The translations under genes and the position numbers were made by a program. DNA of 64,000 bases, from contig CM021321.1 in assembly GCA_010645155.1 (NCBI GenBank), forward strand, positions 3,171,126 through 3,235,125. Direction: 5' to 3'. Under the pieces are notes generated by a model that saw only the letters and a program-made list of their open reading frames with translations, did not search any database and was not told the origin of the DNA. Below are positions 27,031 to 38,900 of the stretch, one piece after another (positions within the stretch are counted from its first letter, which is position 1; each line of letters starts with the position of its first letter). Origin of the DNA: Tigriopus japonicus. Lineage: Eukaryota; Arthropoda; Copepoda; Harpacticoida; Harpacticidae.

Positions 27031-27580
27031 CTGTCACAGCCTTGAGTGCTTGGGGTATTGTAAAACATTGAGGAAATATGGTCCTTTCTGATCAGAGCCC
27101 TTTGATAAGAAAAAAAGCACGAAAGGATAGAGGGGAAAGTACAAACTAGGTTGGTGTGTGATTCCAGTCACCACAACAATACGAGAGTAACCCTGGTGGT
27201 CCCCAAAAGGCTATTTTAGTAATACAGTTGTGAGGATCAAGTGGGAAACTTCAGACAGCATGTGGGTTTCTAACAAGCTTCGTGGAGGAAAGGGCTCAAA
27301 TTCATCGGAAGCAGATAAATTCATGATTGCTCCTTGATTTGTGGAAGAGTTTCGGGCACAAGTAAAGGGATGGGTTGAAAAAAGATTCAAGGGTACAAAA
27401 TGAAAAGAAAAAGTTGTTACGTGGTATAAGTGGCCAAACATTCGGGTTTGTTCAAAACTTCATGGAAGTATGTCTTCTTACATCTACGGTTGCATTTCGA
27501 TGACAAATATGGATAGCAAAGGCGTTGATTCAGTTGAACGCACTGTGATTATGACGATTCGAGGGGGTTGGGTTTTCTTC

Positions 27581-28903
27581 TTAATGACGTCCGTTCCGTG
27601 GGTAGAAACCCGGAATAGGATCCGTCCAATCCGATCCATTAGATTCGCTATTCAAATAGGATTTCTTGGTGAAGTTATTGAACACGGGCAAAACCTCGGC
27701 CGCATCTTCAGCCAAGGCTCGAAGATAAACCACCACATCCGTGCCAACACCATGGAGAGAGGTCAAAGCGATATCGCCTCTGAAATAACGGGCATACAAC
27801 CTCGAGAGAGGCAAACCATAGCCCAAACCCGCCATGGGGGCCTGACCACCTCCACTGCCCATATCTGGACGTGGAGCCGTACTATACATGTAGTGAAACA
27901 GGTTTTCCGAGATCTGACGCGGGACTCCGCCACCTTTGTCCGAGATTCGGATCGAGATATCTTGCTCGGACTTTACCACAAGCACTTGGATGGGTGGATA
28001 CTCGTCCACATCCTCGCCTAGATGTTCAATCGTAGCTCGGAGAGCATTCTTGAACAACTCGAATAAGATGTGATACAAGTGAGCTGGCACGTACACAAAC
28101 TCGACCACGTCAATGCCGGGATCACACGTATTGGTGATGTCCAACATCATTTCGGGCGATCGCATGTACGTTTGGTCGCACAAAAAGGAAGCATTCTGAT
28201 ATGCCCTATTCACGATATGAGCCACATTACAATGCGGGCTTATGCATCCGATATCAGACTCTTCCTTGGGGAGTTGGCCCCCGTAAAGCATGAGGTGCTG
28301 GTTGATCAACATGCGGATGCTAATCCGAGACATGTAGAGACGATCCAAGAAGTACTGAGTCTTGGCGTCAATCTCGGTGACACCGTTTTGGGATTGATGG
28401 GTCACACTCATGACAGCCTCGGCCATCATTTCCACCGTGTCCGAATGGCGATTGCGAATCCGATCCAGGGTTTCGGCAAATTGGGCAAATGTGTCCAAAG
28501 TTTGCGGGGCGTTCTCGTACTCGATCATCTCGCCAAAGCTGAGCATGTAAAAGTCCTGGATGAGTCGACAAGATTGTTGTCGAAGAAGCTCATCCGGGAG
28601 AAGTTCGATCTCTTGCATCATGTTGGCTAAACGGACGGGGATTTCCCGATGTAGAAAGTTATAACTCCGGCTTTCCGGCTCTTTCTCGCCAAAATGGAGA
28701 AAATGCGAGAGACTAACGGGAGACGGAGAATATTCGGCATACTTCCGATACTGCTCCAAGACCTTGGAGGAATATGTGGAAAGGGATCTGTGTTGTTGTT
28801 GTTGTTGTTGTCGGTCGATTGGCCTGATTTGTTTCTTGACTCTACTTAGGACCATGCGAGACAATTGGTCCCTCAAACGAGGTAACTGCCTCAAGGACAA
28901 CAT
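27581..28903 (-). CDS. Pdk: Pyruvate dehydrogenase kinase, mitochondrial
   Basis: The protein has 440 residues in one uninterrupted coding exon. It phosphorylates the E1-alpha subunit of the pyruvate dehydrogenase complex in the mitochondrial matrix and so switches the complex off. The N-terminus (MLSLRQLPRLRDQLSRMVL) is rich in Arg and Leu like a targeting peptide, followed by a six-Gln run at about 32-37. Family motifs are NQHLMLYGG (about 201-209), N-box ELFKNALRA (282-290), G1 box DKGGGVP (322-328), G2 box GLGYGLP (359-365) and the C-terminal Asp-Trp pair (425-426) used in dimer regulation. The start was chosen because a splice acceptor (TTTGTTCCAG) touches this ATG. The frame remains open for 20 codons upstream but has only a GTG there, so that part is probably intron, which implies a 5' noncoding exon farther right. 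Branched-chain ketoacid dehydrogenase kinase is the only close alternative, and the DW tail favours PDK. Confidence 0.93.
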   Translation of the reverse strand: MLSLRQLPRLRDQLSRMVLSRVKKQIRPIDRQQQQQQHRSLSTYSSKVLEQYRKYAEYSPSPVSLSHFLHFGEKEPESRSYNFLHREIPVRLANMMQEIELLPDELLRQQSCRLIQDFYMLSFGEMIEYENAPQTLDTFAQFAETLDRIRNRHSDTVEMMAEAVMSVTHQSQNGVTEIDAKTQYFLDRLYMSRISIRMLINQHLMLYGGQLPKEESDIGCISPHCNVAHIVNRAYQNASFLCDQTYMRSPEMMLDITNTCDPGIDVVEFVYVPAHLYHILFELFKNALRATIEHLGEDVDEYPPIQVLVVKSEQDISIRISDKGGGVPRQISENLFHYMYSTAPRPDMGSGGGQAPMAGLGYGLPLSRLYARYFRGDIALTSLHGVGTDVVVYLRALAEDAAEVLPVFNNFTKKSYLNSESNGSDWTDPIPGFYPRNGRH

Positions 28904-30543
28904 CTGGAACAAATATGTTAATGCCAAGTCATGGAATGAGAAGTTGGCGTGTGGTTTTGTCACTAGTCACAGACCAAGCAATAAATGTGGTTCACGCTTT
29001 CAACAATCAGTAGCAAGGTACAACAGGGCAAATTATGTTCACCAACAAAACGAACGACTTGCTTGATGACCTCTTGTATGAGAGTGAGATTGTGCCTTGG
29101 CAGACAAACGAGAAGAGCAGAAAATCCGGTTTGGCAGCTTCAGAGGTTATTTGAAAAATTACCCAACCACAACAAACTTTGGGGGCTGGACCGGATTCCA
29201 CAGTTCTTTAGTTTGGACAATTATTCTGAACTAGGATTATAATGTTATAAGTGTGATTGTTCTATCTCTTTCAGATACAAGATCAGTTTCAAATCTTGTG
29301 TTGCAGTTGACATGTTATAAGTTCGATGTGTTGTCATTAGATTTTCCTTGAATTATTTTTTCCCCGTGGAAACTGCGTAGCCGCCAAAAACGAGTTGATC
29401 CGTTTCGCAAAACAATATTACATTGCAAATCAATCTCAAAAGTTGAACATTCAACTTGTCAACAAACAAGTAAACAAAGATCGTTGGAATAAAAGATAGA
29501 ACTATCTAACATACAACAGAATTTGAAGTAAGAAACAACCGCTAAATCATTTTTGTTTAACTACAAACGATTTTCGATCCAATTTAAAAATTGAATATGT
29601 GCGATAAAAGGATATTTGGAATTTCGTGCGTGTTTTTGTTATATTATTTCCTAATAATGAAACAATTCAGCCTGTTGAATTGTCCATGTAAGCTGACATT
29701 AAAACAAGAACTTGATGTCTTCATATAGTAGATTATTCAAGTTCAAGTTATGAACTAAATTGGGTAACAAATCTAGTGAAAGTCAATGAAATTTTTTTTC
29801 AGCTAATTCTGCAACATTTTTGGTTCCATATCTTCTAGACTATGCTTAGATCAATAATACATTGGTCTATTTTGGCCAAATCAAATATGGGAAGCTCAGG
29901 AAACGTTTAAAAATATCCTTAAATAAATAATTACCATGAGCTGTACAAGAGAAACTTTGGATGATCCAAGATTGTTTCAGTGTTGCCAAATCTGGATGTA
30001 GAATTTGGCCACTTGCTTAAAAAACCTTGGCCGGATACCATGTTTACTTGTGGACAATTATGAGAAGACAAGTCTCAATGAAATTTTAAGAAAACTGTGA
30101 TGGGATTGTAGGTATTATAGTGGATTTGGTATTTAGTGATCATGATTGGCCTCACTGTTTGGAACTTTGTCAAACTGGGACAGAAGGCCAATCTAGAAGA
30201 AAATACCTGAAAGATCCAATGTTGGACCAATCACACGAGGTTTAATCAATGACTCGGCCAATCAGGGGACAGGGCTCGAGTTCGTACATGTCCTAAATTC
30301 CTGGAGTGGTTGATCGGAACCGGAGAGTAATACTCACTCAACCTTTTATAGAAGTGCCGAAAATTAGTGATTGGGCGAAATACATAAATGGAGAAATTAG
30401 AACCGAGAACGATTTCTTGACGATTTTCAAAAGATTTACAAAACGTGGAACCGTAAAAAGGTTGCTCGGTTTAATCAGAGGATTTATTGAAACACAAACA
30501 TTTTTACAGACAACACCCAGGAAAGTTATGCTATGTATATAAT
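28904..30543. other. Noncoding stretch between Pdk and the acidic-protein gene
   Basis: This should hold the promoter and a 5' noncoding exon of the Pdk gene, which is read leftwards. The intron acceptor is at 28904-28905. No other coding exon is supported. A frame at 30306-30542 (+) has no recognisable features. Confidence 0.45.
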
Positions 30544-31135
30544 TTATTTTTCTCCTTTTTCTTGAATAGTTGGAGGGGCAACCACTCTGGACATGGATAT
30601 TTTCTTATGCCTTTGGTACATGTTTATGGCCCCTTTGATGGATTGCATGTCAATTTGAACGGGCTCAAATGATTCGGCATCATCCAAAGAGTCGGTCGAT
30701 GCCTAAAATCGACAATTTTATTAGATTGTGACTCATCATCATTACTATTTATCAAACCAATGAGATGATTATTACCTGGGATCCCGTTGACGACTTTCTT
30801 TGCTCAACCTGGACCGTGATCATATCATTAGGAACATCATCAAATCCAGTTTCATCTCCATAACAACTGAGTCCATCCTCAGATTCCAATTCCCAAGCAT
30901 CGCCCACATCAAGTTCTATTGATTAAAATCAAAATTGAGGCCTTTAATTGAATCTTGTTGTGCATAAATGCTACGCATATTTGCTCATACCCAGAATATT
31001 TTGGATGGTTGACTTAAAATCATTGGGATCCATGCCTAATCTTAACGAAATATCCGACACATTCGAACACGTGGAGATGGCCGAAAGTTTGCGATGCATG
31101 TCTGTAGACAATTTCCGAGACGTCTTCCTCTCCAT
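30544..31135 (-). CDS. Unrecognised acidic 147-residue protein, three exons
   Basis: Coding exons on the - strand are 31135-30991, 30915-30776 and 30702-30544, joined by two GT-AG introns of about 75 and 73 bp with matching phase. The N-terminal third is basic and Ser/Thr-rich (MERKTSRKLSTDMHRKLSAI). The middle is strongly acidic (ELDVGDAWELESEDG, then DETGFDDVPND), and the last third ends with a basic SIKGAINMYQRHKKISMSRV segment. No domain, signal peptide or membrane helix is evident, and the protein is probably largely disordered. The ATG follows an acceptor-like TTATGTTCCAG by only seven bases, so coding could instead begin in an unseen upstream exon. The TAA stop lies inside an AATAAA, which may be the polyadenylation signal. 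The family is not recognised. Confidence 0.6.
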
Positions 31136-31199
31136 CTTAATGCTGGAACATAAAAATAACCGTGTCATGCATCTTTTCAAAGAAGTGCAAATTCATTCG

Positions 31200-31667
31200 A
31201 ATCCAGTGTATTGACGTTGGACAACTCAGATGAGTACGAGCTCTGGCAAAAATCATAATGATGATGATGATGAGACTTCCGCAAAGTGCGCAATTTGCCA
31301 TTTCAAATTTGTTCATGCTCTTTGTTCAACCATATCGGTCGATCTTCATAAGCAACGTTCATGCGAGGAAGTTTGTTTGACAATCGTTTTTCGAGTTTTT
31401 GCACTTGCCAAGGTTCGAGACAGACGCTAAAAGCGTAGTTATTGCCCGTGTGGTCAATGGCTAATTTGTCCAATGAGACCTGTTGCCAAGGTTTTAAGAC
31501 CCACCAATTTGTTCTGAACTCTCAGATATGTATGGGAAAAAATGAAGCATTGAAGGAAATATTTCTTACAAGCTTCAAGCATAATGTATTTCGTAGATCA
31601 ATTTTCGAGTATTTTCAAAAATTTAAAAACTACGCATTTAACCGTCTACCTCTAGTCTGGATACCCC
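31200..31667. repeat. Single end of the GGGGTATCC foldback family
   Basis: At 31644-31667 the sequence GTCTACCTCTAGTCTGGATA followed by CCCC matches the right terminus of the element at 18256-18832 almost exactly. Sequence just to the left is weakly similar to that element's arm. No matching left terminus was found, so this is a truncated or badly decayed copy. Its left border here is arbitrary. Confidence 0.5.
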
Positions 31668-32090
31668 TCATACTTAAGACGTAATTTGTTTTTGAGAGGA
31701 AGGATATTCGCTGGCGAATCGGTTGAAGCTTTCTCCCATGAAAAAATAGATTGTTTCAATACAAAGAATCCATTTAAAATTGGTGATACAGTTTCTGAAA
31801 CTAGATAGTCTTCGAAAACCTCTTCATTACTTTGAAACAGCTGCTTTTTTAAATGTAGGAAAGAGTTCAAAACATCAAAATCCGTAAGGCCTTCATTTTT
31901 TTTGACGTTTTATTCTGGATTTTTTGTTCCAATGATGACTCAAAATTAGTGGCAGTTGAATTTTATCGAGTGATGTGGCTGACATGAAATGTTAAATGTG
32001 ATACTTTATGTGAAACTTTTGACTTCAAAGCTAATTTGTTTATAATCTCTTTGAAGCCGTGCTTAAGGTGTACAGCAAGGAAGATAAATA

Positions 32091-32961
32091 TGGGAACCCA
32101 GTAATTTTTGAATGAAACAACTATGGTAGAATGAAAATCTTTGATTTTTTTACACGGACTCTGATATCAATTAATACAACTCTTTCATAACAACCACATT
32201 CAAAATGGCTGCCTTTGCTGAAAGTTATTTGGCCAAGTCCGTCCTTGACTTGGCCATTGCAGGCACGGGTGACATCAGGCTCAAATTCCTGGACTCCTGA
32301 ATTCCTGGCTGACTCCAGGCAGGGATACCTGAATGGGCCTACTCAGTACGATCCATGTTTGAGACCAGGGTATTCAAAAAGTCCATTGAGTTGTGGCCGG
32401 GGCTACTTGAAGTCCATGTTGCCTTGGCCCAGTTTGCTGGGAAAATTTCAGGACATGCTTGATTGAGGTCATTGCCACTGAATTTAACGATTGCGAAGCT
32501 GAATGAAAAAAAATATGCTTTACACATGGAATTTGTGGCCAATCAGGAGGCTTTTTCCATCCACTTTAAAATGAATAAATTCAGTGGTCCCCCTCAATGA
32601 AACATGTCCTGAAGTTTTAGCTGCATTCTGGGACAAGGCTATGTGGGCTTCAAGCATCCCCGACCTTAACCCAATGAAGTTCTCTGTGCAATCCATGTTA
32701 GAGACCAGGGTATTCAATTAGGCCCATTTAAGTTTTTCTGCTTGGAAGTCAGATTTGATCCAGGAATTTGAGCCTGATGTCACCCGTGCCTGCAAAGGCC
32801 AAGTCAAGGACGGACTTGGCCAAATAACTTTCAGCAAAGGCAGCCATTTTGAATGTGGTTGTAATGAAAGAGTTGTATTAATTGGTAACACAGTCCGTGT
32901 GAAAAAATCAAAGATTTTCATTCTACCATGGTTGTTTAATTCAGAAATTACTGGGTTCTCA
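32091..32961. mobile_element. 871-bp palindromic element built from two mariner tails
   Basis: The ends TGGGAACCCAGTAATTT and inverse AAATTACTGGGTTCTCA are flanked by TA (32089-32090 and 32962-32963). Two arms of about 230 bp mirror each other closely; both contain GGTAGAATGAAAATCTTTGA and TTGAGCCTGATGTCACCCGT. Toward the centre each half encodes part of a transposase C-terminus pointing outward: on the - strand a segment ending SSSPGHNSMDF, on the + strand AMWASSIPDLNPMKFS, both versions of the mariner (S)SPDLNPxDFSVW motif. It is thus an inverted duplication of the 3' part of a mariner. Stops and missing N-termini rule out an active product. Confidence 0.8.
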
Positions 32962-32963
32962 TA

Positions 32964-35900
32964 TATGTGTCTCCCATGGTGTAATTCTGACTTAAAAGTG
33001 AAACAAAAGAGACTCTTCCTTGTTCACTTTTAAGCCATTATTAAACCTTTTGCCCGCATTGCCTGGCAATAAAGTCTGCTTAATAGACAATATGAAAAAC
33101 AAATCAAAGGATTTACCCTTATTGTGTCATTATTGCCTGATTTACACACTGATTACGTCAAATGGATTATGTGATCAAATCTGGAGAGTAAGTCACTTAT
33201 GTGACTATTTCATGTGTGTAATGGTAAACCAAGTTGACTTAGAGCTGCTTTGTTTTAGTTGGAATATTGTGATCAAAGTGCACAATCAGATAATTTTCAA
33301 AACAGTACCGTGTCTGATTCTCGCCTTGTTTTTTCTTCTTTTTGTGGTTAGGCTTCGAGGTCAGTTTGAATGAGGTTTTTGTGCCTTGAAGCCTAAGGCA
33401 AAAACTGATGGAGATAAATAGCCTGAACCAACGTTGAGGCACACATATTCCATTACACTTCGTACGACGGATCATCAGCTCTCATGAAAATAGATTACTA
33501 CGTCACACAGGTAATCCATCAACTCCTTACTTTACTCAACCCTATTTGGTTTATTATTGAAATAGAATTACTCTAAGAATCTGAAATGGCGGTTTACACC
33601 CTTTTGGAAGAGAAGGTGACACTATTTGAGTTTTCAAGACTTCTTTTATGGTACAGAATTTTACCAATTATTGACAAATGGTTACAAGACGAGGACATGA
33701 AAGGCACTTCTTTTAATAGAAAGAAGTCTGTCATTTCAGTCGGTCCCATCAAAGCAAAAACAAAAGTTCTCTCATCAACTCGAAGAAAGAAAAAACTAAG
33801 AACTTGGCCAAAAACGTTATGTGAAATGCCAACAAGAGAGATAATTCAGATCTGCACAAACAAAATAAGACCAAAAACACTTACTTGAAGATTTTGAACA
33901 TAGTGGTGTTAGTTTGCTGTCTTCGTTTGGGTCATTAAATTTTATCCGATCACTTTGAATCACGGCACTTAGAATAGGGCTACTGAATTTTACAAGTGCC
34001 TCCGAGTGAGGTTAAACTCTATTGAGTAGGTTACTAGTAGCAATTGGCAAGCCGGGAGCTTCCTTAATAAACTCGCACGGTTTTTGTTCCAACGTCCTCG
34101 AAATTCAAAATATAGAACACATGTGCTCAAAAGCGACTCTCAGCATAGACTGACAATGTGAGGTGTTTTCCTTTTCCATCAGTTCTCACAAAGCTTAAAA
34201 CAGCTTTTTCATTGGATCTTAACAGTTTTATTGGATCCAAAGCAAAAACTAAAAAACACAATCTCAATTGAATTTTAATGTAAAGGATTGTTACAAGTTG
34301 AAGAAACCCATTTATTAGTATTTACCAATGCCAATGTTTGCCCAAACAAATCGTACTGTTCATGTTTTGTCATTTTGTTCAACTTGTATTTTTGTTATAC
34401 AAAACGCCCAGGGATCATTAACATGGCGAATAAAATCAAAAAATATATTTCTAAAGATTTTTGACAACTCACGCTTGTACGGACAAACTTTTCAGATTTT
34501 TTGCCAAAAGTTTTTGCACATGTTCTTTTTCCTCATGTAATTTCAAAATTAATCTGACAATATATTTTAAGTGTCGTTTCAAAGCCAGCTTTGAAGTTCA
34601 ACATGCCTGGAATGTGGTAGAGGTGCTTTTTGTCGCTATTGTCCAAGTCGATACGTGATCTGAACGACAACTATTCGAACACCGCTGCAAATCAGGCCAA
34701 CACATTGTTTTGTCACAGAGGTTAAGAGAGACCGAGATGATTTACCAACTCCTTATCTTGATCAGAATGAACATCTTATACCACACAGTGAACTTTAGAT
34801 TGCTTTGATGACGCCCTCTTCGCTCAATTATAGTATGAGTGTCTGCCATTCATCAGAGCGATGGCAAAAGGGCCCTAAGGCAGTCTCATAAGGTAGCAGG
34901 ATTCATATCATTAAGCCATGTAAAAAGCAAGAGGCACATTCGAAATAACCATTTTGAACACACGAAATGTAGAGGGCTACATATGGATAACCTCGGTATG
35001 ACTCATGCACTTAAGACGATCGCAAAAGGAAGTTCATCCAGCTACCACCTAAACAAGTCCATAACCTAGTGCCGATGTCTTGCCTGTGGAAATAAATCAA
35101 ATCTCAAAATTGCCAACCATTAAAAAACCTCTTCAGGGTTCGATGAGACCGATTAGAGTTGCCCTGAAAACAACGAAGCCCGCCAACTTTTTAGGTGTAT
35201 GTCCTGTTCTTGTAAGTTTGAGGAAGGCCAATGACAGTTAGTGGTAGGGAACGTTGAGCTTTGGGAAATATTGTCCTATTCCGTCAATCATATCAAGAAG
35301 CTGGCAATCATTGATCAATAATCACGTTGTGGTAGATTGATTGCGAGGAACACCCACAAGCACACACTCCGTTATTGCATTGGAGATTGTACTGTATGTT
35401 GAATAATGTTTCATTGGATCCTCATCATCATCAATATTGCCATGAATGGTTATGTTCATTTCAAAGCAATGTTGGGATGGCGTGAATGAATTCAAAAGTT
35501 CAATTGTTCTAAGAATTATTGGATTGCATTTGGGCAAAAAGAGTCGCAGTTTGTCCGTAATGCTCGATTGTTCGTTAATATGTTAATGCTATTAGTCTTA
35601 CAAAGTGTTTTTTCGTTGCAAAGGGTTTTGGTTTCCGTTTATTATTTTTGTCTTTCTTGATCAAAATTTCGACTCATCCTTACTGTTAATCAGGATCGAA
35701 CTTACTTCTTTGTTTTAGACGTCTTAAGTTGGAACTGCAGGATTCTTTTCCAGTGTTTTAATCGTAGATTACATAGTTTCAGATCTCTTAATAGTCTTGT
35801 AATCTGAAACCTACTTTCACAGATGATCTCAAATTAAATCAGGTTTAACAAACGAGCCCAAATTTTGATAAAAACTAATGAACATTTTTCATTGCTCTGA

Positions 35901-38900
35901 TTTCACTCGACATTTCCTATGTTTATCTTCTACCATCCATTGTGTATTGGTGATTTGAAATACAAATTCACAATTTTAGGAAACCCATCTAAACCAGGAA
36001 ATGGTAACTTCTTCATTTATATTCACGCATTAAAGTTCGACACATTTAGTTAGTTCAACGAATCGATGAGACATGGCCTTCTTTTTTGCGGTTTTTTATA
36101 TCAAACATTACTAATTGTTAACTTTAGATTCCTCAGAACTTGACTTTTTATAGGAAAGATCTCTTTTCACAAATGGCTCACAGTTCACAAAATTGAAATC
36201 ATCCAGCTCTAACTTACGTTTTCAATACCTGCAAAAATTCATTCATTCTATTAAGATGCTCTTCATTTTTCTTTCTTGAAACTGTGACAAACTTGTTCGC
36301 AAAAGGTCTTACCGTTAAGGAGGTGCCAATATCAATCTCCGCAATACTCCAGAAATTATCGATTGTTCCGACCACTGTGAAAAGTGCGGCCGAACTCCTT
36401 GACAAACAAAGCAAGACTGCGTAATGAACTGTAGAAGTGCGGTGGTGGTTGAACACTAACAACAACAACAAGTCTTGCGGCAACTTCGATCAACACGATG
36501 GCGTCCTCGATCCAAAAGGCACCGTTGCAGACAGATCTGCTACTTCGATCGTCTCAAGATCGTTCGCAACCGTGTCTCAAATTGCTTACTATCGAATCGA
36601 ACCAAGGCAATACTTAGAGTTTGGTCGATGTGTTTGGGCCAAGATGTTTCGTTTTTAGTTTGTAGAATTGGATGATAAGGTTCGCATGCTTGAGCAACTA
36701 AGTTGTCTGGTTTTTTGTCCGAGGTGTTTCCCTTTTCAGAATCGGTGTTGCATGACTGAGCCACCCTTCAGAAACCCTGAAAATTCATTTATCGCTTTGG
36801 AGGGTGAAGGGCAAAGAGATTGCTAGAAGAACAGAAGGGAGTGATGAAATGGACATATTTGAATAACAGTTACAAGCAATTGAAAAGTTGTTACAATAAA
36901 AAAAAGTACTAATTGTAATTAAAAAATAAGCCCGTTAAAATGAGTAAGGAGGGGTTATTTTTAACTTTATTTTTTGTTTCTTTTCCAATATAATTCATTC
37001 ATATAAAGGCTGAATTCGTATGACTTGGCATCAAGCTTCAATGTTTGAAGTTTGAATAGCAGATGTCAGTTGAAAACAGTTCTAAAATATAATAGGAAAG
37101 CAGTTTTGGTCAACGTTTAACAACATTTGTACCCAGTTATCCCAAATATTTTGGCATAATATTTAATCTCAAACATCCTTAGGGCAAAAAGATGAACTCA
37201 TAAGCGAGTTTCAAAAACGAGATGTTAACTTTTGGCAAAATTTAATCATTAGAAGGCGAACTACACGTATTTCCCCGAGCCTTGAAAATGCATCAGAAGA
37301 CCAAACTGAATGTAAACCAAAACAACGTTTTTAGAAAATATTTTCATGGTGATTTTCTTCTGAGTCTAGCCCATCTAGCCAGCTCTTTGAAAGAGAGCCA
37401 CCTGAAAAACTGACACAACCTGGAACCATTGGACATCCTGTCAGGGGGAGTAAATGAAGGGGGAGAAAGAATCAATATCAGAGGTGCTTTAAGCCTACAT
37501 ACAGTCGAATAGCTGTTTAATAAGAACGCTAATTTACTTTTTGTCTGAAACTTTATGGCTCTGGCCGTTACAGTCAAACTTAATATTCTCCCCAGAACGA
37601 GTGCAACTCAACTGAAAACGGCCTGACAATTTGTAGTTTGCCAAATTATGTTTCGTCGCCACAAATTGGTACATTCATCAAAAAATGAGCGATTAACCCG
37701 TCGACAAAGCCTCATGGTGACCTCATTCTGTGGATTACTCCCAAGTCAAAAAGGATCTTTAGCGAGAAATAGCATTAATTGAACCGAATAACCCAGCCAA
37801 ACATGATTCATACAAATAGTGTATAATACGGGTGAGAAAACATTGAATAGAATGTGTTCATTTCTTCGTTCTACCGCGACTTCTCATGACCTGAGTAGAT
37901 TGACCTAGATTCTTTGTCGTCTCGACAAAAACCGATATTTGTTATTTGTTGTCCTTCAGTCCTTTGGCGAAGGTCTAGCAATGAGGCAAAGAGAACTATT
38001 ATCATTTTTGCCAATGATTCATGAGTCTTTGTTGACGTTGGAAGGAAAATGCAATTGCATGTCAGCCGCAGAACGAAAAATGCCCCTTGAAGGGCATTGA
38101 CTTCTTGGAGAGACCTATTCCTTGAATTTGAATGGATGTAAGAGTTCAATGCAGACTCCTCACGTTTGGGACTGTTTTCCCAGTACGCCAAGTTTTTGCT
38201 TCGTTTTTATTTGCGAAAACTTTTCATAAGCTTACTAAAACAACTTTAAGTGTGCAACGAGGTTGGTTATTCGAGTCATCATTTTGTTGTAAGAGGAAAT
38301 CAATTCAATCTCATTGAAAATAAGACTGGAACTCCGAAATCAAACATTGCACAGTCTAGAGGTACAACAAAAGGGTCACTACACTCTGGTACGAAAGTCG
38401 TGTCGCAATCATACTTTGAACCGCCGTGTAAGGGGACAGATTTGATCAATCCAATATGTCCTCACAAGCTTCTAGAAAGTTTATGAATTACATAAGGAAA
38501 TAATTTAAAAACAAAAAATGAAAAAATCGTTGCTGGACCAACAAACTCAGTAAGATGGCGTTAGGCGAATTGATTGAATTAACTAATGCTCTAGATTTAA
38601 TTACCGTTAGATATTGAAAAGTGAATTTTTGGTTGAATTGGTGAAAATTCACCTTTCAACGTCTAAAGGTGCGTCGCCATCTACCGTTAGGAAATTGAAC
38701 CAATTCGCATAACGCTTTTTTAATGAGCTTTGCGAACTAAGAAAAATAAACTAGTTGTGCAGGATCTATTGATTAGAAATTTCTCTAATACATTGGTATA
38801 CAACCGGTGGGCCCAAAGTTCTATTTCTTGGACCTAAAAGGTACTGGTCAAGTCCAAATGGTGGGTTCAAACCAATCTACAGTATAATACTCGAGGTGGA

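Noticed and set aside
27470..28630. Long + strand frames opposite Pdk (27470-28021 and 28070-28630)
   Set aside because: They are antisense readings of the conserved Pdk exon with no domains of their own.
28904..28963. A 20-codon N-terminal extension of the Pdk frame
   Set aside because: It starts at GTG, not ATG, and a strong splice acceptor sits directly before the downstream ATG, so this is probably intron.
33586..33888. 100-codon + strand frame starting MAVYTLLEEK
   Set aside because: It has a good ATG, but there is no recognisable motif and nothing supports it beyond length; a chance frame is likely.
36214..36764. - strand pieces with splice-like borders, one containing GTIDNFWSI, faintly like eIF4E
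   Set aside because: The neighbouring eIF4E motifs are absent, phases do not give a coherent protein and one piece has only a GTG start.
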